From assembly GCF_000003815.2 (NCBI RefSeq), contig NC_049987.1, positions 24,099,721 to 24,163,720 of the forward strand: 64,000 nt of DNA, given 5' to 3'. A program made the translations under genes and the position numbers. The stretch's first letter is position 1; the number at the start of each line of letters is the position of its first letter. The notes under the pieces were generated by a model, which was not told the origin of the DNA, searched no databases, and saw nothing but the letters and a program-made list of their open reading frames with translations. Source of the stretch: Branchiostoma floridae (Eukaryota; Chordata; Leptocardii; Amphioxiformes; Branchiostomatidae). Shown one piece after another: positions 24,901 to 35,800 of the stretch.

Positions 24901-26446
24901 AACTAAAGGCAAAATTGAAAGTAACAGACGCATTTTCCTAGCTGAATTTCAACAACGGGATAGCCCACATACGCTTGACGTGGGATGACGGCACTCTAGT
25001 TTTGGAACACGGAACGGACACAGTGAAAATTGCAAATGTCATCGGTAACTACCGCACAGTTAGATATTAGATGGAAACGTTAATTAATAAAGAAGATGAA
25101 TGAAAACCACGGTAGAACATACTTATCCCCCTATGAATCATGAAATGAGCATTATTCAGAGCTGTAGTGTAGTTTTTATATCATCCTAGACAATTGCGAA
25201 ATCAAACAACAATAAACAATTATGATAGTATAGACATTTTATGCAGTAGAATTTGGTTTATGATGTAAAACGCCAAAAATAAAACATATAAATCAATGCA
25301 TATAATCCGACTCCTACATCATATATACACTTTTACTCAATTTTCACCGTCGGCATAGCATTTTATTGCCGACCTTGTTATGGTACCTTTTTGGACAAAT
25401 TTTAAATATGGGTGACAAAGGGAATTAATCTTTGCTGCTCTTAAATAGCATGCTTATATATATTGTACTACGTAGCTTGACATATATGCAGGTATCGTAC
25501 CCATAAATGCAATGAAGACTTCACCCTTGTCCTCCGTCTCGGCCACCATGTACGACACCCTCCCGTAGCAGGACACAGAAACACTGGCGAAGTCATGGCT
25601 CGTCAGTTCTGTGGTCAGGAACTCCTGTACAGCTTCTGGTGTCTCCTCATAGACAGCCTGACAGCACACCAACGCGCGCTGGATGTCCGCTGGCCTAAGG
25701 TTCTTTGGCGTCGAGGTAGGAACTTCTCCAATGGTCGCCCCTAAGTAAATGATAAGATCAGTACACCATACGTAAGTGTAAGCTAAGGAAACTACACTAT
25801 TTGCTGTTCGTGCTATTGTTGGTCTCTGATGTTGCTCTGTAGCTGTGTAGTTTACAAAAAGCAAGAAGCAAAATGCATAATACAAAAAATACGAGACCCA
25901 CATGACTCTGTTCATCTGGCTTCTGATGTCGTTTTAGCGCCATTGTGGGTGGCACATGCCACAGAAGGATAGTCGTAGAACTAAACGCCAGCCAGTTTGA
26001 AGACAAATTCATGAAGCATTGCAGATAAGTACTACAAGCAATGGTCATTGAAGAGGCTACGAGAAATGTAGTGATTTATTCCCTTGCATTTCCAAATCAG
26101 TCACGGGAACCGTCGGTACCTTAAAAAAATATGCTCTTATTCTTAACCTGCGGCCATTTGACAAGACATTTTGACAGAAAAATATATGATCCATCTAGTA
26201 ATCTGTGATGCCTTTACCTGACTGGACGGCTGAGAACTCGTACTCGGCCCCCGGCTCCAGGTCGGAGTACGGCTCCTCGGCGCTCCCCTCCGCGAACACC
26301 ACGTCCTGCGTGTCCGCTCTCGTCAGCAGCTGCGGAGCCTCCCTCAGCCCGAACACCACCACGAGTTTGGCCGGTGTGGCATGTTTCAGCTGCAGAACCC
26401 TGCGTGTTCCGCTTTCAGTGTGCACAAACGTTGCCTTCTCCGTCAT
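16000..26446 (-). CDS. gene A: lipase class 3 / membrane hairpin / GTPase fusion protein
   Basis: Predicted 1065 residues, 14 exons, all in frame. Domains: beta-rich N-terminal domain 1-76; lipase core from about 80 with GHSLGG (nucleophile Ser221), NQKDPVPR (Asp284) and the IHEHKA His pair (about 423/425); probable beta-sandwich about 480-575; Gly/Ala-rich hydrophobic hairpin about 692-748 with Glu-Ala breaks; P-loop GPQDAGKT 869-876; G3 motif DFPG at 915-918; G4-like NQCG near 973. Inferred role: a membrane-associated lipid hydrolase controlled by nucleotide binding; substrate unknown. Oddity: the usual FRGT of class 3 lipases, kept in B and C, reads FMGT here, and the exon 2 donor (GTACGA) is weak. 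The start matches B, with an acceptor (TTTTCAG) three bases before the ATG, so a 5' UTR intron is likely. It is divergent from gene B. Confidence 0.88.
16385..16660 (+). mobile_element. probable LINE 3' end in gene A intron 13
   Basis: The segment ends with TTGCAATTAGCCCTCGGGCA then CTTGCAAATAAAGTT: a short CCC/GGG stem flanked by TTGCAA repeats and an AATAAA. A similar sequence (TTCGCCCACGGGCAAACATT) lies at about 19680 in intron 9 of the same gene. Such 3' stem-loops are typical of LINE tails recognised by the reverse transcriptase. No coding part remains. Confidence 0.4.
17620..17705. repeat. CA microsatellite, gene A intron 13
   Basis: Imperfect CA/CACG repeats. The cysteine- and valine-rich reading frames over it are artefacts. 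Confidence 0.9.
18050..18135. repeat. CA then TA microsatellite, gene A intron 12
   Basis: CA repeats followed by about 65 bases of TA/TATC repeats, between exons 12 and 13 of gene A. Confidence 0.9.
21596..21810 (-). mobile_element. truncated tRNA-derived SINE in gene A intron 5
   Basis: The reverse-strand copy of the family at 11740 holds the tRNA-like head (about 21808-21735), the 'gtgcccttgggaaagg' segment and part of the body ('ggacgtaaaatggaggtcc'), then stops early. The distal GAT-rich tail is missing. It is more diverged than the other two copies. Confidence 0.75.
22330..22735 (-). repeat. AT-rich dispersed repeat in gene A intron 4
   Basis: Reverse-oriented copy of the element at about 53280-53740 in gene C. 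They share, in inverted order, 'ctgcagttccagagcNacctgctaggggacc', 'atttgcatatttaatgaggaaaat' and 'ttatttaccacNt' type segments. Non-coding. Confidence 0.65.
24455..25095 (-). repeat. three tandem diverged copies of a roughly 240-bp intronic repeat
   Basis: In gene A intron 2, segments starting near 24460, 24700 and 24945 each contain a GAATTTCAA..G..ATA(G)CCCACA core, followed by a GGAACA..AACGGACA block and a run ending near 'taacNaacgttt'. Related units occur in the matching intron of gene B (about 31540-31990 and 32240-32300). The core resembles the 37-bp unit amplified at 39375-40245 and 57540-58160. Confidence 0.6.
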
Positions 26447-27999
26447 GCTCTGAAAATAATCACAATATCACATGACCGGAAAGTATCTTTTCATAGCTAC
26501 GGCTGGTACTAACAACACCCGACAGGTCATGTGTACGCTCAGAGATCATGTTGGGTATGACACAGGTAACATGATATAATGGAGAGAAATCATGGAAAAA
26601 AATATAAAAGAGGGTAAGTGTGTTGGGCTCCGTTACGAGCGGAGGTTTGGCGCTTGAGGCTTATGCCTGAAGCTCCCTCGTAGTCATACACAGGACCGCC
26701 GGCTTAATGTCACATGCCAAAAGACAAATGCAATCCCGTAAAACAATGAAATAAAGCCACAATGTTCCTCTACAAACAATTGAGGTTCAATATGGCGCAA
26801 TTAGAAATAAGGGCGAGCTATATTTGGTAGGGGAACTGCTGCCCTTCCTTCAGGAGGAGGCCACATGTAATTAGTGAATGCAACAGTACCTCATTATGGG
26901 CCAGTCTTTGCTCTTTAAGTTTTCTCTAAAAAGAACTCATTTCTATTCACCACAGGTACACTCTTCGGTTGCACGACACAATTGTCATTCTTCTCTCTCT
27001 AAACCTCTTGTATTTTTTCACCAGAACTTCGTAAGTTCTACTTACCACAGGTGCACTGTGCAGTCCCCACGACGCAACTTCTCTAGTCAGTTGTAGCGTC
27101 CCTTTCTTCGCTCAGTCCTGGGGACTGGTCGATTTTCGTTGATGACGTGTGTCCGGTGGATACAATTGATGCGTTCATCAAAGAACCAATCTTTCACATG
27201 ATTCATGTCTGGAAACAACATCTGTTGTTAAACGCTATTTTATCGTTTTTCGACCTGATTCTAGCTTTTCGTATTGTTTTTCTAAGACCGTTACCCCCAC
27301 CTGTAAATTAAAACGATACATCCCCTATGTATACTGAAACTTACTTCTTGGAAGGCTGTATATAGTATGCATTGTTCGTAATGCTTTTAAAGGTCTTTTG
27401 TGCAGGCTACTTCAGTCGCGACGGCGAATGTTGACGTTTAGAAAAAGAGAACGTATTGGGTGTTAAAGTTGGTAATAGCATGTATTGTGCACGTGTGAAT
27501 ACAATGCAATTTGATCCAGATAGGGTTTGTGCCAGAAAGTCATGTTTTATAATTGTAATCTGCTGCTTGGTTTCACTGACTCGCGTCAACATACAACGTA
27601 ATCAACCACCAAGTATGTGCCAACGTGAATCGTTGTGGTATAAAGATGGCCATGAAGAGCAAAGTCGGCTCCTTTTAAGTACTTGACGCGAATATCTTTC
27701 TGGTTTTATGTGTGTCAGGTAAATCGAGACGTCTGGTACTGACGATGCCTTTGTGTGCGGAGTTGAATAACAGCAACACAAGCCCGACCAGTATTTGTTC
27801 CTAAACATGAATGTCAAAGCCATGGACAGGTACAAAACACTTTGAAACGCACGAATGTTTAAATATGAGATACGACCTTCAAGTCTTTCTTTGCAAACCA
27901 GCCAACCGCTACCTGAGTCGCGTGATAAAGTTAAGTGGGATATTGATGGTGGCGGCGTCGATCGGTGTTCCAAAGCTGTGTTCCTAACCCCGCCCGTGG

Positions 28000-28031
28000 T
28001 AGAGCATATATATATATATATATTAGTACAA

Positions 28032-28091
<60 letters not shown>

Positions 28092-28095
28092 GTAC
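28000..28095. repeat. TA microsatellite
   Basis: Nearly pure TA repeats with two short interruptions, in the A-B intergenic region. Confidence 0.95.
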
Positions 28096-28189
28096 AAATA
28101 TTTCAAGACTGTACCAAAAGCACACATGGATATTTTATGCTAATATCCAATGCACAAGCCAACATTTGGCACCAAGAACTATTTTAAAT

Positions 28190-28800
28190 GTCAGATACCT
28201 TCCAGAGCAAATGTCTTCTCCCAATACCGTGTACCGAAACCGACTTCGCAGAAGAGCAGTTTCACGTAGTCAAGCAATGAAGCTAAAATTGATAGCAGGT
28301 TCTGATTCAGGCATTTTACAGACATCTGGAGTTGGTGGCTAGTTCATTAACACTAGCTAGTAACACAAGCCAGCCAACCATGGCTGACACAAAGCCCTTG
28401 ACAACTGGCTGCATATTTGATTCGCCTAATACTTTGTATGCAGTGTTATCAATCAAAAACTGCAGCCAAACCCGTTCATCTGACAAACTTTACATGGCAA
28501 TAAATCGGTCCATAAAAAGCCAGCACCACCCCCTCCCCCCTCGTTACTTGGTTTGGTCCCTTCCATATATGTGTATAGCCATTGCCTGACTACTACGATG
28601 CCAGTGATAAATGGTCTGTAATCATCCGACACAATAAGTGTTTGGACTTTTCTATCTGACCATACGTAGACGTGAGTCTACCACATGGGCCTGCTCATGT
28701 ATGACAAATTAACAACGCGACCTTCTCAGAATACCCTACTGCACCGAAACCAACTTCGTAGAACAGCAGTTTCGTAGTCACCGTGCCCTACCGAAACTTA
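28190..28800. repeat. dispersed repeat, also at about 13800-14650
   Basis: Segments 'cccaataccgtgtaccgaaacc', 'gcagtttcacgtagtca' and 'atgccagtgataa' recur inside the block and match 13800-14650 in order. No coding capacity was recognised. Confidence 0.45.
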
Positions 28801-29861
28801 GTTCTGGGAAGTGCTGACAACCACGGTGCCAGGTTTTACTACAAAGACATCTTCATGGTCTGTACAGTCGTTTCACGAAGTTTTCGGTGTCTGTGGTGAA
28901 ACCAAGGTAAGGTTGAGATGTAATGGCATTTGGGTCAATATCAATATCATGAGCTTTTGACAGCCAGGACGGGTTGGCTCTTGTTACGGCTAACAGCCAT
29001 GTCGACCATTGTTCTGTTAATTGTGATTTAGAAGTAATACTTACATTGCATGTATATCCACCACTTTGATATACGTGTGTTTGATAGATCTCTAGTGTAC
29101 TGCACCCACACAGTAATATACATAGTTTAGATACTGGAGTACTTCACACGGGGGGAGGGTATTCTTTCAGGGTGAGTGATAACTGTTATATGTGACGGAC
29201 GAGAATTACTTAGTAAGCGTTGCCCTCTTTCATACTTCTTTCCATGATTTCTCTATTATATCATGTTACCTTTATGGTCGCAGAACACAGTATTTATGGG
29301 CGACCCCCGTGGACAAAAGTAAGGTCGGGCACAAAATACTGTACGTCGCAGTTCTTGAAAAGCCATAGAATTTTTTCTGTTCACGTCACCGAGTGGATAG
29401 TAGAGGAATACGTAAGTTTGAGGCTGTATGACTTGGGTTACGATTTGTTTGGCTGCCGGGTAGAATTTCGCGCACGAATCCTGTTCCCGCTACTTCCGTG
29501 TGTCGGCTGCAGTATGGTGATCTCCGCTGGGGTCTTTCTGGGAAAATTTAAGCTCATTTTCACATATTTAGTAGATTCTACCCTGAACTCCAACATATTC
29601 AATTGTTGTTGATTACTTTTGCACCCTGCTATAACTTTTGAGGCGTCGAACTTCCTCACTTCGGGGTCCTTAACTATAGAAATCCCCATAGGCGAAAAAC
29701 TGTGTTCTACTAGTACTACTTTGAAATCATGGTGCCGCCCGTGTCATTCCCAACATGACCCCTGACCTTTGACCGTACATATGACCTGTCGGTGTTATTA
29801 GTGTAGGCTGTAGCTATGAAAAGCTACTTCCGTTCTGTAACGCCGGTTACATTTTCAGAGC

Positions 29862-32800
29862 ATGACAGAGAAGGCGACGTTTGTACACGCTGAAAGCGGA
29901 ACACGCAGGGTTCTGCAGCTGAAACACGCCACGCCGGCCAAGCTTGTGGTGGTGTTCGGGCTGAGAGAGGCTCCGCAGCTGCTGACGAGAGCGGACACGG
30001 ACGACGTAGTGTTCGCGGAGGGGAGCGCCGAGGAGCCGTACTCCGACCTGGAGCCGGGGGCCGAATACGAGTTCTCAGCCGTTAAGTCTGGTAAAGGCTT
30101 CGCAGATCATAGTACTAATGTAACACTAATCTTTTTTTTTCCTATTAATGTTTCCTGTGTCAAATGAACGTAGGATACAATTTATTTGTCGAAGGTAGCA
30201 GTGCCCGTGACTAGAAATGCCTGGAATAAATCACTACAATTCTCAAGCCCTTTTAATGACTTTTGTTTGAGGTAGTCACCTGTAAGGCTCCATGAATATG
30301 TCTTGTCATTCAAACCGCCTGGATGAATATTTACCGATTTTATGGAAAGTTTCGCTATCCTTGGTGCTGACTGGTCACCCTCAAAGACGCTTAAAACACT
30401 ACGAATACCAGATGACAAGAAGAGCCTACGACGCCGTGTATATATGCCTAAGGGATTGCCATCAAGCTCCTAAAAACCCTCCTGTCTCTTTGTTTTGTTA
30501 CATTTAGATTATTCTTAATGGAATTATGGATTTGATCTTTTCTCTTTTTTTTATTTGGAAATTTGGATCTCATCTTTTTTGTGTGTTTTTCATAACTTTT
30601 GCGCATTCTTTCAGTTTAACTGTCAAACAACAGTTGTACAATTGTGCTGCTGGATGTCTGCTTTTCACAATTTCAGGTAAACAATTATTACAAAGAGCAG
30701 CTTAGTTGGTATCGTAGACTCACAAAGTTTCTTAAACTTACACTAACACTTACGTTTACAAAGGAGCAACCCCTGAGAAAGTCCCTACCTCTAAGCCAAA
30801 GAACCTGAGGCCCGCGGACATCCAGCGTGCGTTGGTGTGCTGTCAGGCCGTGTACAAGGAGGCACCAGAAGCCGTGCAGGAGTTCCTGACCACAGACCTG
30901 AAGAGCCATGACTTCGCCAGTGCTTCTGTGTCCTGCTATGGACGTGTGACGTACATGGTGGCTGAGACGGAGGACAAGGAGGAAGTCTTCATTGCCTTTA
31001 GGGGTAAGTAACCAGCGTACATGTATATGTTAAGCTAATATGCCATGTAATGTCATATATGATGTGATATAACATTTTGTATGATATAAATATATTATGA
31101 CATGCTGGTAAAGAGCGGAAATTACGAATCTGATCTGTCACCATGTGTATCAAATGTGGTCTCAAACGCACAAGAATAAGGTAAGCATAAAAAATGTCAT
31201 GGCGATGGTGGCAATGGAGTAAAAGTGTATATGTTATATAGGATTCGATGTATTAATTGCTATCTTTAATCTTAACGTTGTAATTCATTAAAGCTGGTTT
31301 CACGGCTGTAAATACCTGTGTCATGAGTATTATTTATTGTTGTTTGATTCGCTGTTTGTCTAGGTTAGTTAAAAACGTCACTGCAGATCTAAAATATGCT
31401 CGTTTTATGACCCGTAGGGAATATGATTAGGATGTTTGTATTAGCTCTTGTAGCTCTTAAGCAAAGACAATTTAACAGTACAGTAGTTATCAAGGAAGTT
31501 TGCCATTTTCATTGTGTTCGTTTTGTTTTCAAGATCTAGAGCGCATTCATTTCACATTCAATTGTGTGCGTGAGGGCTACCACGTTGCTGACATTCAACT
31601 CGGAAATTACTTTTACTTTGATGAGTTTTATGAAATGTTTTATGAAACATTCATAACTAAGACAAAGTAAGGTACACACTATTTTAGCTGATATTCTATC
31701 GTGTAGTTCCCCATGTTTTGAAGTGTCAGTTACGTGTTTCAAAGCTGGTCACAGTTCAATCCACAGAAAACTATGAGCGTGTGGGATACCACGCTACTGA
31801 AATTCAATTCAGAAACATATTAAGTCTGTCAGTATTAAACGATTTGCCTTTAGTTTAATGAGCTTGTATATTACAGGTATGACAATTATAGATACAAAAT
31901 TCTCAATAAACAGACAGCAATGGACATAATGTTAACGTTTTTATTTGAAATTAGTACCGTTCAGTATTTATTAATGATATTTTCCACGTTTTGTTATGTT
32001 CGTTACATTCCAAAACTAGCCTTCTACCCATAACAAACTTACTCTCCAAGCAGAGGTTAGGCTCTGGCTGTTTTTTNNNNNNNNNNNNNNNNNNNNNNNN
32101 NNNNNNNNNNNNNNNNNNNNNNNNNNNNNNNNNNNNNNNNNNNNNNNNNNNNNNNNNNNNNNNNNNNNNNNNNNNNAAAGACGAAAAACTAACGGTGAAA
32201 AACAGCCTGAGCCTAACCTCTGCTTGGAGAGTATAACAAACTATGTATGTGTGGGCTACCACGTTACTGAAATTCAGTTCGAAAGAAATTGCCTTTAGTA
32301 TGGGGGAGGAATTCTATGGCATGTTATAATATTGATAAATGCAACGTATTTTAACGAACAGAAAGCTGAAACACGAGTACAAATTTTTACAATTTATATT
32401 CTTTCAGGGACGAGCAGTTTCCAGGACGTGATGGACGACTGTTCCGCCTGGCAGCAGCTGGCATCAAGTGGGCCTGACGGAAAGCAGACAGCAATGGGCG
32501 GGCGGTGTCATGCCGGGTTTCGTGAGCTGGCCTCTAACATCCCGGTCGACCCCTTCTTGAAGAAATACCATCGCCATCGCGTAGTCCTGTGTGGACACAG
32601 CCTTGGCGGCGCCGTGTCACACATTGTCGCGCTCAACATGCTGGTGGAGCTAAAGAGAAGGGGACTCTCCACCGACAACATCATGTCCATCGCGTTCGGA
32701 GCGCCGTTCTTCGGTGACGAGGGACTCCGTTCCTACGTGGAGAAGCAGAACCTGTCCGACTGCCTGCTGACCGTGGTGAACCAGAAGGACCCTGTGCCTC

Positions 32801-35800
32801 GCATTCTTCGATTGGCGGAAGCCGTTCAAACCGCTGTGACAACAGCATCTGGGAAGGTAAGAAGCTAAGCTTTCTTTAATCTCCAGACAGAGCTACTGGT
32901 GACATGGAGTTACCAAGGAGTGTTCTGAGCCACCTCCCTCTTTCAGTGACGGCAGGTCCCCGGTGGCTCAGAATGGTCCTTGGCCGGCTGAACTCCTTAT
33001 GCCACCGGTAGATCTGCCTGGAGATTACGTTTCCTACATGGAAAGCAGTAGCTAAGGGGTTTGTGATAACCAAAGTAGACTTGTGATAACAAATGGTAGA
33101 TGATCATTGTCCTTGTCATGTTTGTACAGGTGAAAAAGTTCGTCAAAGATGTTAAGCCGTTGTTCACACCGATACTGAAGACGGTATCGGCCTCTGGGGT
33201 TGGTGGTCCTGTTGTAGCAGCTGCAGCTATGGCTGCTGGTACCCTGTTGGATCAGCTTCCCGCTGCCATGGATGAACTGGACGGACTGATACGGCAACAC
33301 GGCGTTACGCTCCAAGAGCTGAACTCCATCTATCGGCCTGTAGGGTGGTACATGTTCATCACGTGCCAAGAGGCTCCTGGCGGTTTACGCACAACGTGGG
33401 ATGCAGGCTACATCCGAGAGGAAGGGCAGATCAACAGGTTCATATCGGACAGTGGACATCTCACTCGTGAGTACTTCAAAGATTGTTGGAATACACCTTG
33501 CTTATTCGCAAAGCATACCTTTTCTGTTTCTTATACTTTGCGATTGTGGACATTCAACTAGTTAGTTGCATGCAGTTTTAAGTAGGTACAAGTACCAGTC
33601 TTGCTTTTTAATAACTGTACGTGACTTCACGTCCTACCTACCTCCCAACATAGGAAACAAATGTAGGAACACAAGATTTCCTTAGCATATAGAATGTAAC
33701 CAATTAAAAATGAAACAATTTACATTGAACAGTTCTACTTTGTTTCTTCTTCTTTCAGGGGATAAGATACACGAACACAAAGCAGTGTGCTATGCAGCAG
33801 CCTTCTACAACGTGTCGACCAGGAAAGAGTACGACTCAGTCCTCACACAGGCTCCAGTTTGTGACGTAGTTGACAGCTTTGCCCCCGAGATATGGATCCC
33901 TCGCAACGTCTCCATGGAAACAGCCTTCCCTCCACACGTCAATAAAGTTTCTCTTGTCAGCATTGGTACGTAACCCTTATACATATGGTTACGATTAATT
34001 AGGATGATTCAAATACCATTTAGAATTGAATATTGAACCAACCTTATCTCTTCATACTATAGTGTAATGTGTTCTTTTAATAGGGATAGTCTAAATGGAT
34101 ATCTTACCTTACCTAGTCCCATCCTCATGCCTAAGGGTCGTTGACTATGTTGGCATTCGGTATCAGCCTTTCCACACCCTCCCTACATGGTGAAAAATTA
34201 TCTTTGCATCTTTCCATATTCTCCAATTTTAACCATAAACAAGCCGTAAAGAATGTTTTGTCTCCTTTTTGTCAAAAGCAAGCCAGAAAGGGGACAAGGA
34301 TAGTGGAAAGTTGTTGGTGACCATCGACGGTGAAAACCTAGACTTCTTCGTTCCATCGGAAAAGCCTTTCACAGGTAGCCATCACTTTTTATGCACTTTT
34401 ATTTTCATGTATCTCTAGCATAAATGTTTATTGGCTGTAAATCATAGTCAGATAATGCAGGGTGAACTGTATGGAGTTTTCTTGATTACGTTTTAAATAA
34501 GACTAGGAGAAGGATCTCCTAGTCCCAGTGAAGTTCATGCTGCTGTGCAAAGAAATCTTAACATTTGTTTCCCGTTTAAAGAAATAGCCTCTTCATGGTG
34601 GAGACTTTACCTCATTTGATATCATATTTTTCAGGCGTTCCTTATGACGAGACGAGGGGAGTTTCTGTGAACTTCAAAAGTTCTTGCCAAGTTGTTCTCG
34701 AGTGTTACCTAACTGATGGAGCGTTCGACCCTTTTCCCACCGTCAAGATTAGAACTCATTTTCATGAGATTTTTCATCAGACTACAAAGGATGAAGTTAA
34801 GGTATTTTTGGCAATGTGGTTGAAAATCGTTTGATGAAAATGACCATCATTTTCTTTCTGGTCTCTCCTTTAATTATCCTTTCAACAAGCTTGATTTTCC
34901 TCAATAGCTGTGACTATGCTATTGTCTGATGAAATGTTTTCATAATTTACCTTCATACTTTACCAGCACTTCAACCTTGTGTCCTCAGGAATTGAAGGGT
35001 TGTACACTGGGCGAGCTCGCTGTTGGACGGTTGAAGCCGGCACTGCTCATCAAGGCAACACAGTGTTGCTTGGCAACGGTGATGATGACACCAGAATCCA
35101 GCCGACGAAAGGAACTGGCAAAGAACACCATGATGACGTACCTGGACAAGAGCAGGCGTAACGTCAGAAATGGTTAGACCGTATATAAAAAGAAATTTGG
35201 ATCATTTAGAAGAATCAAAAATCCCTTTTCTACTTGTTATTTATAAGCTCATTGTATTTACAATAAGAGATGATTGTATTCTTATAGATGATCTATATTC
35301 TTTTTTCCACATTCCGCTTTAATTATATATATATATGTATCTTTATATTTAGAGTATTTCATTGTTGTCCTCTTTAGGTAAGAAGAAAACAGAGCTATTC
35401 GACATGGTGGCAGATGCCTTATCTGGTGGCCTAGAGCAGCTCAAAGATGACATGCTACAATCTGTGGTGGGTGAGATTGTGGCTGAAGTTGGCAACCATC
35501 TCAAGGTGACGTACCCCATGCGTCTCAAAGACTGGGTTCTGGGAACGCTGCTAGGGCTTACAGCGGTGGCTGGTGTGGTAGTTACAGGTAAGGGTTCTCG
35601 TAAAGTTAAAATCAATCTTTCGGTATAAAGGGGGCTAGTGGCAGTTCCTATTTCCACTTTATATCCCTTTGGTCACACTGGCCTCTATAGTAATTGACAG
35701 CAGATGGTAGTGTTAAAACCTTCACTCAGTGGCTGAATTTCGACTTTGTATCTTTTTGCAACCAAGGGGGAGCTGGTGCTGCTTACATTGGGGCCATAGC

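Larger units (their letters stand above)
16000..26446 (-). other. gene A exon map
   Basis: Coding exons in transcript order on the minus strand: 26446-26218, 25740-25501, 24330-23882, 23440-23104, 22149-21943, 21044-20949, 20634-20468, 20308-20116, 19946-19737, 19180-19012, 18861-18744, 18566-18246, 17991-17779, 16248-16000 (stop). Every intron begins GT and ends AG. Exon lengths are 229, 240, 449, 337, 207, 96, 167, 193, 210, 169, 118, 321, 213 and 249. They sum to 3198, a multiple of three, and most equal those of B and C exactly, which is the main support for each boundary. The largest introns are intron 13 (about 1.5 kb) and intron 2 (about 1.2 kb). Confidence 0.9.
26447..29861. promoter_or_regulatory. 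divergent intergenic region between genes A and B
   Basis: Both starts are preceded by the same short sequence TTTTCAGAGCATGAC, so each gene probably has a non-coding first exon upstream. Farther out, the two flanks still match: a CCATGATTTCTC..TATATCATGTTACCT segment lies about 125-155 bases before A's ATG, and near 29240-29272 before B's; a CCCAACATGA / GACCTGTC segment lies at about 26524-26556 (A) and 29749-29790 (B). B's flank therefore holds roughly 460 extra bases. I cannot point to a TATA box. The middle holds a TA microsatellite (28000-28095) and repeat fragments. Confidence 0.5.
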
